Source: an uncultured Lachnospiraceae bacterium (GTDB lineage Bacteria > Bacillota > Clostridia > Lachnospirales > Lachnospiraceae). From it: DNA of 42,665 nucleotides. Location: NCBI GenBank assembly GCA_947626285.1, contig CANQRR010000028.1, positions 1-42,665 of the forward strand, written 5' to 3'. A program made the translations under genes and the position numbers. Shown piece by piece: positions 1 to 8,136 of the stretch. The notes under the pieces were generated by a model. It ran no database searches and was not told the origin of the DNA. It saw only the letters and a list, made by a program, of their open reading frames with translations. Every line of letters begins with the position of its first letter. The stretch's first letter is position 1.

Positions 1-9
1 GTTACCCAT

Positions 10-32
10 GCCCGCTTCCGGCGGGCTTTTTT
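10..32 (+). terminator. Rho-independent terminator
   Basis: Stem GCCCGC / GCGGGC with a 5-nt loop followed by six T. It ends a plus-strand transcript entering from the left of the window. A second perfect 8-bp hairpin (ATTTCTCC / GGAGAAAT) follows at 41-60 without a T-run. Confidence 0.75.
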
Positions 33-71
33 CGTTCAGGATTTCTCCGTTAGGAGAAATTTCCTATTGTA

Positions 72-114
72 TAAAAATAGCGGCCGCTGTCAGGAATGAA
101 AACACAGCAGCCGC
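72..114 (-). terminator. Terminator of the zinc-ribbon membrane protein gene
   Basis: The arms at 104-114 and 80-90 pair over 10 of 11 bp around a 13-nt loop. On the minus strand they are followed by TATTTTTATA. It lies just downstream of the stop codon at 170. A weaker hairpin with five T (135-158) precedes it and may be a first termination site. Confidence 0.7.
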
Positions 115-169
115 ACATATTCCATCTGATTTCCAAAAAGTCCGCCTCTCCAAGACGGCCCCGGCAATC

Positions 170-1633
170 TTACTCCTCCAGCTCGTTCATTTTGCCTCTA
201 TAGAGGAAAATCCACACCGCGAACAGGATCATCCACAGAAGCTCTGCCGCAGAACCGACAATATTGGAGATCTCCATATTCACAATGCCCGAGAGAATGC
301 CGATGATCGAAGGCAGCGCCAGTATGATATGCAGCACCGCGAGGTAACATGACGGCTTCCCATAGCTCTCACCCGTATCAGCATTCAACCTGCACGTCTT
401 CAGCGTCGCAAGATAAGAGAAATAGTACATGATGACCATCATGGTGACCACGATCGCCGCAACCAGCACGATAGCTGTCACAATAATGACCTGCGTATCC
501 TTGGACACCCAAGCCGCGATCACAAGCGTCACCGTAAAAATCAGGACCATGAGCATCACAACGCCCGCCACGATCATGCGGAGGATAACGGCCGCTTTCG
601 CAAAGCCGAATCCGACGCCGGACATTCTGTCCTTCGCGGCAAGGGCTGTGATAAAGACCAGCCACAGACCAAGACAGAACAGGATCGACGGAATGTGCAG
701 CGCGATATTCTGAACGATCATTCCGGAATCCAGCTGCTGCAGCAGATGTGTGATCGTGTTCACATATCCGGACGCCTGCTTCGGAAGATCGGTCTCATTC
801 AGCAGCCGGACCACCTGCGAGTAATTCAGCTCGCCCAGGAAGATTGCAGCGATCGAGCTCGCCACACAAGCCGTATTCAAAAGAACGATCAAAAAGAAAA
901 GCGGCGACTTCAAAGCCTTCCGTGCAATCTCCATCACACGTTTTGACAGGAAATCCTGCCCTGACGGACGCGCCGCACCCGCCGGCATCTGTCCCATCGG
1001 GCGGCCTGCGCCTCTTGGCGCCTGCCCCATCGGACGGCCTGCACCTGCCGGCATCTGCCCCATCGGGCGACCCATGCCCCCCTGCATCAAACCGGCGGAT
1101 CGCGGCGGTACATCTCGGCGGATCGCTCCCTGATTCGCAAACAGCTCAGGGTTGCTGTTCATCAATTCATCCTGTCCGTAAATCTGCGGGCCGCCTCTCA
1201 TTCTGCGCACCGGACGGCTCCCGCTTGTCGGATGTCCAGAATTCGCTGCCTGCTCCGGCAGCTGTTCCTTTGAGCTCTCCGGCATGGTCTCCACCTCCGG
1301 CTGCTCTCCTGAACTTTCCGGCATAGCCTCCGCATCCGGCTGCCCTCCTGAACTCTCCGGCGGGGTCTTCGCCTCCGGCTGCTCTTTCGAATTCTCCGGC
1401 GCGATCTCTGCGTTCACCTCCTGCGGCTGTGGTTCTTCCTGCCCCTCCGCATTCTCAGACTCTGGCGCATCCGCCTCGACCTCTCCTTCTTCACTTGCTT
1501 CCTGCGTTCCCGACTGCTCTGCCTCGTCCGCTCCGACAGGCCGCTCGCTCATATCAACATAAGGATTCCCACACATACTGCATACTGCGCTGCTGTCTTC
1601 GTCCATATTCCCGCATATTATGCACCGTTTCAT
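170..1633 (-). CDS. Zinc-ribbon membrane protein with low-complexity linker
   Basis: Function not recognised. The 487-residue protein starts with a zinc ribbon (CxxC near residue 5 and CxxC near residue 18) typical of 'zinc-ribbon domain' membrane proteins. Residues about 30-130 are Glu/Pro/Gln-rich with imperfect repeats around PESSGEQPE. Residues about 175-230 are a Met/Gly/Pro repeat built on GRPMGQMP. The C-terminal half (from about residue 240) has five or six hydrophobic segments, so the charged N-terminus probably faces the cytoplasm. The ATG has an AAAGGAG site 11 nt upstream and its own promoter. It is a single gene between two termination signals. The repeats may vary between strains. 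It could be a stress-related or envelope-scaffold protein, but the sequence does not say which. Confidence 0.75.
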   Translation of the reverse strand: MKRCIICGNMDEDSSAVCSMCGNPYVDMSERPVGADEAEQSGTQEASEEGEVEADAPESENAEGQEEPQPQEVNAEIAPENSKEQPEAKTPPESSGGQPDAEAMPESSGEQPEVETMPESSKEQLPEQAANSGHPTSGSRPVRRMRGGPQIYGQDELMNSNPELFANQGAIRRDVPPRSAGLMQGGMGRPMGQMPAGAGRPMGQAPRGAGRPMGQMPAGAARPSGQDFLSKRVMEIARKALKSPLFFLIVLLNTACVASSIAAIFLGELNYSQVVRLLNETDLPKQASGYVNTITHLLQQLDSGMIVQNIALHIPSILFCLGLWLVFITALAAKDRMSGVGFGFAKAAVILRMIVAGVVMLMVLIFTVTLVIAAWVSKDTQVIIVTAIVLVAAIVVTMMVIMYYFSYLATLKTCRLNADTGESYGKPSCYLAVLHIILALPSIIGILSGIVNMEISNIVGSAAELLWMILFAVWIFLYRGKMNELEE

Positions 1634-1671
1634 CTTATAACCCGCTCCTTTGGTTATTTCACATTTCCTAC

Positions 1672-1700
1672 ATCATACCATGTCCGCGAAAAGAGGGCAA
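1672..1700 (-). promoter_or_regulatory. Sigma-A promoter of the zinc-ribbon gene
   Basis: TTGCCC (1695-1700), 17-bp spacer, TATGAT (1672-1677), on the minus strand. The -35 is imperfect. A possible hairpin ending in CTCTTTT overlaps it and may terminate the aminotransferase transcript. Confidence 0.6.
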
Positions 1701-1746
1701 GCAAAAAACTGCCTCCTTTTCCGAATATTGCCAGAATTTCGCGTTC

Positions 1747-3033
1747 TCAGTGCCCCATAAACTTTTCCAGACTGACCAGTTTTACGCTGAGGACAAAAAT
1801 CTCCGCCGCCATTTTCAGCTCATCCGGCTCCGGGAACGACGGAGCAATGCGGATGTTGCTGTCCTTCGGATCTTTTCCGTAAGGGAAGGTCGCGCCCGCG
1901 CCTGTCATGACGACGCCGGCCTCCTTGCACTTTGCCACGATCTTCTTCGCGCAGCCCTCCAGGGAATCAAACGCAATGAAATAACCGCCTTTCGGCTTCA
2001 CCCAGGTACCGATCTCCAGTCCGCCCAGCTCCTGCTCCAGCGTGTCAAGTACCGCCTCGAACTTCGGACGCAGGATCGCCGCATGCTTCCGCATGTGCGC
2101 GTGCACACCGTCCATATCCTTGAAAAAGCGCACATGGCGCAGCTGGTTCAGCTTGTCGTGGCCGATCGTCTGGTAGAACATTGCCTTCCTCGCGTCCGCG
2201 AGGTTTGCCTCGGACGCCGCCATCGCCGCGATGCCCGATCCCGGGAAACTCACCTTCGACGTAGAGATAAATTTGTAGACCATATCCGGATTTCCGGCTT
2301 TCTCACATTCGGTCAGCAGCTCCAGGATCACATCCTGATCGTCGTCGTAGAGATGATGGATCGAATACGCATTGTCCCAGAAAATACGAAAGTCCGGGGC
2401 CGCCGGCTTCAGATGCGCGAATCTGCGCACCGTCTCATCGGAATAGGAAATGCCCGTGGGATTGGAATACTTCGGCACACACCAGATTCCCTTGATCGCT
2501 TCATCCTCAGACACCAGCTTTTCCACGATGTCCATGTCCGGCCCGGTCTCAAGAAGCGGCACGTTGATCATCTCAATGCCGAAAAACTGCGTGATTCCGA
2601 AATGCCGGTCATATCCCGGCACCGGGCAGAGGAATTTCACCTTGTCCAGCTTTCCCCAGGGCGTATGCCCACAGACGCCCATCGACATCGCGCGCGCCAC
2701 CGTATCAAACATCACGTTCAGACTTGAGTTTCCATAGATCAGGATGTTCTTCTCCGGCACCTCAGACATGTCCGCGAGCAGACGCCGCGCCTCCGGGATA
2801 CCGTCCATGATCCCGTAGTTCCTGCAGTCGACTCCCGCCTCACACTTCATGTCGGAATCGCTGTTCAGCACATCCATCATGCCGTTCGCCAGATCAAGCT
2901 GCGCTTTCGACGGCTTGCCTCTGGACATATCCAGCTTCAGACCCTTTGCCTTGACCTCCTGATACTTTGCCTCCAGCGCGGCATACTCCGCCTGCAGCTC
3001 CTCGTTTGTCATTTCCCTGTAAGCCTTTTTCAT
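1747..3033 (-). CDS. Class I aminotransferase (aspartate aminotransferase type Ic / MocR-type domain)
   Basis: 428-residue PLP-dependent aminotransferase, fold type I. The lysine in FISTSKVSFPGSG (about residue 255) is the expected Schiff-base lysine. WCVPKYSNPTG supplies the Asn-Pro-Thr-Gly substrate motif, FWDNAY the Asp that contacts the PLP ring nitrogen, and NIRIAPSFPE the carboxylate-binding Arg. The opening 'MSRGKPSKAQLDL' and overall layout match the family PF12897, whose characterised Corynebacterium member is an aspartate aminotransferase of subgroup Ic. It probably interconverts aspartate or another amino acid with 2-oxoglutarate in the cytoplasm. The substrate is inferred from family only. 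It lies 40 bp downstream of a small membrane ORF and follows telA in the same direction. Confidence 0.88.
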   Translation of the reverse strand: MKKAYREMTNEELQAEYAALEAKYQEVKAKGLKLDMSRGKPSKAQLDLANGMMDVLNSDSDMKCEAGVDCRNYGIMDGIPEARRLLADMSEVPEKNILIYGNSSLNVMFDTVARAMSMGVCGHTPWGKLDKVKFLCPVPGYDRHFGITQFFGIEMINVPLLETGPDMDIVEKLVSEDEAIKGIWCVPKYSNPTGISYSDETVRRFAHLKPAAPDFRIFWDNAYSIHHLYDDDQDVILELLTECEKAGNPDMVYKFISTSKVSFPGSGIAAMAASEANLADARKAMFYQTIGHDKLNQLRHVRFFKDMDGVHAHMRKHAAILRPKFEAVLDTLEQELGGLEIGTWVKPKGGYFIAFDSLEGCAKKIVAKCKEAGVVMTGAGATFPYGKDPKDSNIRIAPSFPEPDELKMAAEIFVLSVKLVSLEKFMGH

Positions 3034-3073
3034 AATGTCTCCTCCTCTTTCTGTTCCTGTCGCGCGGACAAGC

Positions 3074-3193
3074 TCAATCGTCGTCGTCCTCTTCCTCCGC
3101 GATCACGCCGGACACCGAACTCACGGTGCTCACGGCAACGATCACCGCGACGATCACGACGAATAAGATCAAAACTGCCAGAAAAATTCCCAT
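3074..3193 (-). CDS. 39-residue single-pass membrane peptide
   Basis: Small ORF between telA and the aminotransferase gene. Its start has a strong AGGAG site 6 nt upstream, with spacing as good as the large genes. The product begins MGIFLAVLIL and consists of one Val/Ile-rich hydrophobic helix (residues 3-32, few charges) and an acidic tail EEEDDDD. That is the shape of a real small membrane protein: N-terminal anchor, acidic cytoplasmic or external tail. Its position in the xpaC-telA-aminotransferase run suggests co-transcription with telA. Function unknown; it could modulate the XpaC/TelA pair. Confidence 0.6.
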   Translation of the reverse strand: MGIFLAVLILFVVIVAVIVAVSTVSSVSGVIAEEEDDDD

Positions 3194-3265
3194 GATTCTC
3201 TCCTTTCGAAACGCTTTGCCTGCTGTCCGGACAGGCGCCACCAGAATACGCTGTCCGTCTCCATG

Positions 3266-4480
3266 CTATGCCTTGATCTCAAGCAGTTTATTTTTCAGCT
3301 CAAACTCCATGCGGTTCAGCTCTTCCTCCGCGGCGCGGCGTTTCTGCCTGCCGTCCTCCTGAATCTTGATCACTTCGTCAAAGGTAGAGATCAGCGCCGC
3401 GTTCGTCGTCTTGAGCGTCTCCAGATCCACGATGCCGCGCTCGGAGGCTTTCGCGCTCTCCACGGTCGCCATCTTCAGCTTCTCCGCGTTCTTCTTCAGA
3501 AGCTCGTTCGTCATGTCGGTAACTTCCCTCTGCGCCTCGGCCGCCTGGTTCGCGTGCTCCACGCCCAGCGCGATCACCATCTGGCTCTTCCACAGCGGGA
3601 TCGTGTTGACGAGCGTCGTCTGGATCTTCTCGATCATCAGCGTGTCGCTCGACTGCACAAGACGGATCTGCGGCGCGGTCTGGATCGAGATCATCCTCGT
3701 CAGCTCCAGATCGTGCAGCTTCTTCTCAAAGCGGGTGCAGAGCTCCTCCATGTCTTTCGCCGCCTGCGCGTCCTCCGGCTGATTGCTCTTCTGCGCCTTG
3801 TCGATCAGCTCCTTCAGCTCGGTCGCCTTCACTTCCTCAAGACGCTTTTTGCCCGCAAGAATATACATCGACAGCTCCTTGAAGTACACAAGGTTCAACC
3901 CGTACATCTTGTCCAGCATCGCGACATCCTTCATCAGCTGCATCTGATGGCTCTCAAGCGCGTCGCAGATCTTCTCGACGTTCACTTCGGCCTTGTCGTA
4001 TTTTGCCTTCATCGCGTTCAGCTTATTCCCCTGCTTTTTGAAAAAGCCAAGGAATCCCTTCTCGTCCTCGTCCACGTCAAAACTCTTGAGCTCTGTCACG
4101 AGGCCTGAGATCATGTCGCCCACTTCACCGAGATCCTTCGTCTTCACAGTCTTCAGCGCACTCTCCGAAAAATCAGCCATCTTCTTCTGCGTGCCGACGC
4201 CGTACTGAATGATCCCGTTGGAATCATGCAGATCGATCTGCTTGCTGAATTCATTCACCATCTTGCGCTCGTCTTCCGTGAGGACATCCTCCGTCAGCTG
4301 CGGATCGACCGGCGGAAGCTCCTGATTCGGCTCCTGCGCTGCCTGGTCTTTCGCCTGTACGTCTGCGGCCGCTGTCTGCGGATCCTGCGCCGCTGGCAGC
4401 TCCGGCTCCTGCGGTACGCTCGCCCCGAACGTCAGCACCGGTGTCGGCGCCTCTGCAAAGTTTTTCTGATCATCGCTCAT
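3266..4480 (-). CDS. TelA/YaaN family protein (toxic anion resistance family)
   Basis: 404 residues. The N-terminal 80 are Pro/Glu/Ala-rich and disordered. The rest is the all-helical TelA domain (PF05816), seen in the run from 'DLGEVGDMISGL' through 'TAPQIRLVQSSDTLM' to 'LWKSQMVIALG', and ending in a charged coiled coil rich in Glu/Lys. Family members were named for tellurite resistance, but in Firmicutes they are part of the xpaC-yaaN envelope-stress pair, and tellurite need not be the physiological signal. It is 126 bp downstream of xpaC in the same orientation. The start has GGGAGG 8 nt upstream. Confidence 0.9.
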   Translation of the reverse strand: MSDDQKNFAEAPTPVLTFGASVPQEPELPAAQDPQTAAADVQAKDQAAQEPNQELPPVDPQLTEDVLTEDERKMVNEFSKQIDLHDSNGIIQYGVGTQKKMADFSESALKTVKTKDLGEVGDMISGLVTELKSFDVDEDEKGFLGFFKKQGNKLNAMKAKYDKAEVNVEKICDALESHQMQLMKDVAMLDKMYGLNLVYFKELSMYILAGKKRLEEVKATELKELIDKAQKSNQPEDAQAAKDMEELCTRFEKKLHDLELTRMISIQTAPQIRLVQSSDTLMIEKIQTTLVNTIPLWKSQMVIALGVEHANQAAEAQREVTDMTNELLKKNAEKLKMATVESAKASERGIVDLETLKTTNAALISTFDEVIKIQEDGRQKRRAAEEELNRMEFELKNKLLEIKA

Positions 4481-4606
4481 GTTCTTTCCCTCCCTGTTTC
4501 TCTGCTTCTCTGCTATGGTTTCCTTGTTTTTATTTTCCCGGCTTTTCCGTTTCTGTATTCCGGTTCCTGTTGCTCTGAAAGATCTCCCGCCGGATATTTT
4601 GCAAAA

Positions 4607-5947
4607 TCACACTTTCGGATCATTTGAACCGCTGCGGTCAAACGCCTTCCCGGTCAGACCCTCCTGCGCGAGCATCGTGTTCAGCACTGTAATGTCCGAT
4701 GAAATATCCCACGCCTGGTCCTTGAAAAAGCTGTCCAGCAGATTCTCGAACGCCGTGTTGATCGTGTCGAGCGCGCGCTCGATCTCCTTCTGCGTCGTCT
4801 GAATATTCTGTCCCTGGATCGGCTGCTCGTCCATCTCGCAGTAAGCGTCGAGCAGCTTCTGTGTCGTCGGGAGATAATAGCTCATCATCTTCTTCAAGTC
4901 TCCGACCACATCCGGATTTTGCTCCGCCTCGCGGAAGATCCTTGTGATCACCAGCTCCAGCCGGTCGAGCTTCGCCGACATATCCGCATCCTCGATCTTC
5001 TCATTGCACTCGTGAACATGCTGAATATAGCGCTTTCCTTCCGCGATCAGCTCCCTGTACTCCGGCGTGAGCTTAGCTGTGGACTTCTTTGCACCGACGC
5101 CTCCATTTTCTGACCCGGCTTCCGCACGTCCGCCGCCTTCTGTCCCTGATCCGGCTTCACTCTTCGCTCCGCCCTCCAGCTTTTTGCACTCAAATTCTGT
5201 CTGTGTCGTCAGATACTGCTGGTAAGTGGCCTTGTCCGTGATCAGCGTTTTCTGGTCGCGATCCATGTACCCTTCTCTGAAAAGTCCCTGTTCGATCATG
5301 CGATTTATATCTTTGCGCACGAATTTATCGCTCTTGCCGGTCGCCGATGCCAGTTCTTCGATCAAGCAGAACTTCCGCTCCCCAATCAGCTCTCTGTATC
5401 TTCGGAAGCGCTTCGCCAACCCGAGGCGGCTGCTCCCGCCGGACCCGATCGCATAACTGATACCGGTCAACAGCGCCAGGATCGCAACCGGGACAATCAC
5501 ATGTTCCCCGGTCAAAACTCCGCTGAGAAAAACCATCGCCAGCGCGATTCCCATAATCCACGTCATCCCGTAGCCGAACCACTTTGTCAGCTTCGCGGAA
5601 AACTCGCCCGGCACGCTCAGGGCAAGCTTCACTGGAACCACACTCTCCTTCGCGCGTTCCGCTGCCTGCTGCCTGCGTCTCTCCTCAATATTGCGCCGGA
5701 TCTGCTCGGCCGCAGCACGGTTCGTATACTCGTAGGTACTATGTCCTGTCTCGTGATCTGCCGCCGGATCGCCGTCCCGAAATGTCCCGTTTATGTTCTT
5801 TTTCAGCGCCGACTGGAAACCGTTTACCGCATCATTCACCACATCGGAAATCGTCGTGCCCAGCTGCGAAAAGTCCTTGCTGTCCACGGCGTCCTGCACC
5901 AGCTTTACGATCTGCTCCCCGGCCTCGTACCAGTCGTTCCTCTCCAT
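4607..5947 (-). CDS. xpaC: XpaC family protein (5-bromo-4-chloroindolyl phosphate hydrolysis protein)
   Basis: 446 residues. An N-terminal amphipathic region (1-110, with a basic stretch of Arg/Gln) is followed by two hydrophobic segments (about 128-145 and 150-170). Then comes a winged-helix-like part ('CLIEELASATGKSDKFVRKDINRMIEQGLF'-type region, about 190-225), a Gly/Ala/Glu linker, and the helical XpaC domain (PF10112) ending 'YYLPTTQKLLDAY'. XpaC is almost always next to TelA, and the pair is thought to act at the membrane. The name comes from a phosphatase screen and does not prove hydrolase activity. The start has GAGGAG 8-9 nt upstream and a good sigma-A promoter. It heads an operon xpaC-telA-small peptide and possibly the aminotransferase. 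Confidence 0.87.
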   Translation of the reverse strand: MERNDWYEAGEQIVKLVQDAVDSKDFSQLGTTISDVVNDAVNGFQSALKKNINGTFRDGDPAADHETGHSTYEYTNRAAAEQIRRNIEERRRQQAAERAKESVVPVKLALSVPGEFSAKLTKWFGYGMTWIMGIALAMVFLSGVLTGEHVIVPVAILALLTGISYAIGSGGSSRLGLAKRFRRYRELIGERKFCLIEELASATGKSDKFVRKDINRMIEQGLFREGYMDRDQKTLITDKATYQQYLTTQTEFECKKLEGGAKSEAGSGTEGGGRAEAGSENGGVGAKKSTAKLTPEYRELIAEGKRYIQHVHECNEKIEDADMSAKLDRLELVITRIFREAEQNPDVVGDLKKMMSYYLPTTQKLLDAYCEMDEQPIQGQNIQTTQKEIERALDTINTAFENLLDSFFKDQAWDISSDITVLNTMLAQEGLTGKAFDRSGSNDPKV

Positions 5948-5976
5948 AGCGCGCTCTCCTCAAATCATTTGGATTC

Positions 5977-6005
5977 AGTATATCACCTTCGTCTTTTGTG
6001 TGCAA
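5977..6005 (-). promoter_or_regulatory. Sigma-A promoter of the xpaC-telA operon
   Basis: TTGCAC (6000-6005), 17-bp spacer, TATACT (5977-5982), reading minus. The -35 element directly abuts the T-rich end of the hairpin block, so the two transcription units are tightly packed. Confidence 0.75.
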
Positions 6006-6366
6006 GAAAAAAAGGAAGCGGCTCCCTAGCGGCTCCCTTCCTCTACAATCAGGTCGAAGCACAGCAAAACTATGGAGATGAAAAATGTGCTTCTCATATT
6101 CTTCTGCTTTTGGCAAATTTCAAGAAGCACATTTTTCTGCGCGCGAACAAGCTGCGAAGCAGCATTTTCCACTTTGTGAGCTGCGCATTCCCCCGCGAAG
6201 CGGCTCTTCTACAATCAGGTCGAAGCACTTGCTGCTGAGACCGTAAGAAAGTGATCCAGGAGGCGATTTGGACTTCGCGAAGCGAATCTGCATGTCCAAA
6301 TCGCTCTTCCTTTGTATGACATTTGTCATACAAAGGAAGGGAGCCCACTGTCTCCAGTGGACTCCC
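6005..6366 (-). repeat. Gene-free hairpin-repeat block between nlpC-type gene and xpaC
   Basis: The 448 bp between 5948 and 6395 hold no plausible gene and are dominated by inverted repeats. They are GGGAG..CCACTG / CAGTGG..CTCCC (6339-6366); a perfect 15-bp pair with 2-nt spacer (6307-6321 / 6324-6338); GCGATTTGGAC / GTCCAAATCGC (6263-6273 / 6294-6304) enclosing TTCGC-GAA-GCGAA; GCTGC-GAA-GCAGC (6151-6163); and a perfect 14-bp pair (6081-6094 / 6123-6136). A 21-nt sequence beginning TCTACAATCAGG is duplicated exactly at 6042-6062 and 6208-6228. The block ends on the minus strand with GGAAG..CTTCC and TTTTTTT, which should terminate the hydrolase transcript. It could be a cluster of REP/MITE-like elements or a structured RNA. 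Confidence 0.7.
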
Positions 6367-6395
6367 GTTTCAAGCACTTCATTCATTTTATTCTT

Positions 6396-7973
6396 TTATA
6401 CGAATCTCCTCGCGCATACCGGTGTGCGATATCCGACATCAGAGATGATGATACCTGTCGTAGAGCTGCTCGCGTGTACGACCTGTCCGCCGCCCATGTA
6501 GATCGATACATGTCCGATTCCGCCGCCGCTGCTGTAGAACAAAAGGTCGCCCGGCTGAATCTCGTTCAAGTCTACCGCTGTACCGCATCCGGACTGCGCT
6601 GCCGCGCTGTGCGGAAGACTGATACCGAAGTTTGCCATTACAGACATCGTGAATCCGGAACAATCCGCTCCGTTCGTCAGGCTGGAACCGCCCCATACAT
6701 ACGGGTTGCCAACAAACTGTGTCGCATAGTTTACGATCTGCTGACCCACCGACGAGGAAGTGTAACTTGCATCCGTTGCCGCTGCTGCTGCCGCCGTTGC
6801 CTCAGCTTCCGCCGCTGCCTGCGCTGCCGCCGCATCGTCCGCCTGCGCCGCTGTGTCCGCGGCTATCTGTGCCTGATACTGCGCATCGGCTTCTGCCTGC
6901 GCCTGCGCATCCGCCTGTGCCTGTGCGTTCAGGTATTCCTGATATGCCGCCTGCGCCTGTGCCGCCGCATCAATCACCGCCTGCTCGTCCGCCTGCTGTG
7001 TCGCTGCATCGGCCTGCGCCTGTGCGTCCAGGTAAGCCTGATACTGTGCGTCCGCCGTCGCCTGCGCGTCTGCGCTCGCCTGAGCCGCTGCCTGCGCCTG
7101 ATATTCCGCATCCCACGCTGCCTGCTGAGCCGCTGCTTCCTGTGCCGCGATCGCTTCCAGGTACTCCTGCTCCGCCGCCGCCTGCTCTGCTTCCTGCTGT
7201 GCCAGATAATCCAGCCACTCCTGATTTAATCTCTCTTCCTCTTCCTCAAGAGTCTCGCCTGTCGCATAATAGGTATCATAGCCTACATAATACGCATTAA
7301 CATAACCGTATACGTCCCCACCAAGCGCTACCTTCATCCAATCGCCGTCGTACTCGAGAACTTCGAGCTCATCCGTGCTGTAGACCGTACCGATCTCCGG
7401 CGCGTCCTCGCTCGGCTCCGCGCGGACAGTAAGCGCATCCGCATAGACCGTAGCGACATTGTATGCGACTTCCTCGGCAATCTCCTGTGCCGCCTGCCCT
7501 GTCGCAAAATACTCCGCCTTTACATAACCCGTCGCGTTACCTGACTGTACCTCGTACCAGTCGCCTACCTGACTTAAGATCGTGACAGAATTGTTGTTAT
7601 AAACTTTACCGACTGCCTCGCTGTTAACGTCGGCGCTGCTTCTGATATTGATGTACTCGTCGCACTGGGCAAAAGCCATCTCCCCACTCATGCTCGTGTC
7701 GACCACCGGCTCTGTCTCCGGTGCTTCGGTCTCGACTGCTTCGGTCTCTGCCGTCGCAGAAGCTTCCGGAACTGCTTCCGGAACTGTTTCCGCTTCCGGC
7801 GCTTCCGTCTCGACTGCTTCGGTCTGTACCGGCGCTTCTGTCTCAACTGCCGGCGCGTAACCAAAACCCGCAAGCACTGTGTCCTGATCCGCGAAAGCAA
7901 CCGTACTCATCCCTGAGAACGTCATGCCCGCTGCCAGAACGCAAGCTGTAACTTTCCATACTCCTTTTTTCAT
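6396..7973 (-). CDS. Secreted SH3-NlpC/P60 peptidoglycan endopeptidase
   Basis: 525 residues. A signal peptide ends near AFA-DQ (about residue 29). Two bacterial SH3 domains follow (about 105-160 starting 'YINIRSSADVN', and 170-230 starting 'ALTVRAEPSED'). Then comes a long Ala/Gln/Glu linker (about 240-400, probably helical), and a C-terminal NlpC/P60 domain. The catalytic Cys is in ADCSGF, the His in GHVSIYMG and the third polar residue in VVHAS. It should cleave gamma-D-Glu-diamino acid bonds in the wall, for growth, separation or turnover. The repeated coiled linker suggests a spacer reaching through the wall. It is a single gene with a near-consensus promoter and a WalR-like box, as expected for an autolysin-type hydrolase. 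It ends beside a hairpin cluster. Confidence 0.92.
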   Translation of the reverse strand: MKKGVWKVTACVLAAGMTFSGMSTVAFADQDTVLAGFGYAPAVETEAPVQTEAVETEAPEAETVPEAVPEASATAETEAVETEAPETEPVVDTSMSGEMAFAQCDEYINIRSSADVNSEAVGKVYNNNSVTILSQVGDWYEVQSGNATGYVKAEYFATGQAAQEIAEEVAYNVATVYADALTVRAEPSEDAPEIGTVYSTDELEVLEYDGDWMKVALGGDVYGYVNAYYVGYDTYYATGETLEEEEERLNQEWLDYLAQQEAEQAAAEQEYLEAIAAQEAAAQQAAWDAEYQAQAAAQASADAQATADAQYQAYLDAQAQADAATQQADEQAVIDAAAQAQAAYQEYLNAQAQADAQAQAEADAQYQAQIAADTAAQADDAAAAQAAAEAEATAAAAAATDASYTSSSVGQQIVNYATQFVGNPYVWGGSSLTNGADCSGFTMSVMANFGISLPHSAAAQSGCGTAVDLNEIQPGDLLFYSSGGGIGHVSIYMGGGQVVHASSSTTGIIISDVGYRTPVCARRFV

Positions 7974-8009
7974 TACTTATCCCTTCCTCCAAAACAATTC
8001 TTTCGCATT

Positions 8010-8026
8010 TGTTACGAATTTGTTAC
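8010..8026 (+). promoter_or_regulatory. WalR (YycF)-like binding site in the hydrolase leader
   Basis: TGTTAC-GAATT-TGTTAC is an exact fit to the WalR direct-repeat consensus known from Bacillus subtilis, TGTWAH-N5-TGTWAH. It lies downstream of the predicted transcript start (about 8035) of the NlpC/P60 gene and reads on the strand opposite to it. A position downstream of the start suggests repression rather than activation, but that is inference. Confidence 0.55.
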
Positions 8027-8041
8027 GTTCAACACGTCCAT

Positions 8042-8070
8042 ATCATAACAAATGTGAATTATTCTGTCAA
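8042..8070 (-). promoter_or_regulatory. Sigma-A promoter of the NlpC/P60 gene
   Basis: TTGACA (8065-8070), 17-bp spacer, TATGAT (8042-8047). It is close to perfect consensus, implying strong basal expression. The leader is about 60 nt, with GGAGG shortly before the ATG. Confidence 0.85.
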
Positions 8071-8136
8071 GCATTTTACACAAAAAATTAATTTTTTTGA
8101 AAGGGATAAATAATGTTTTCTAAAAAGCTTCGTAAT

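Noticed and set aside
41-60. Perfect hairpin ATTTCTCC/GGAGAAAT as a separate terminator
   Set aside because: No T-run on either side; probably an accessory hairpin beside the real terminators.
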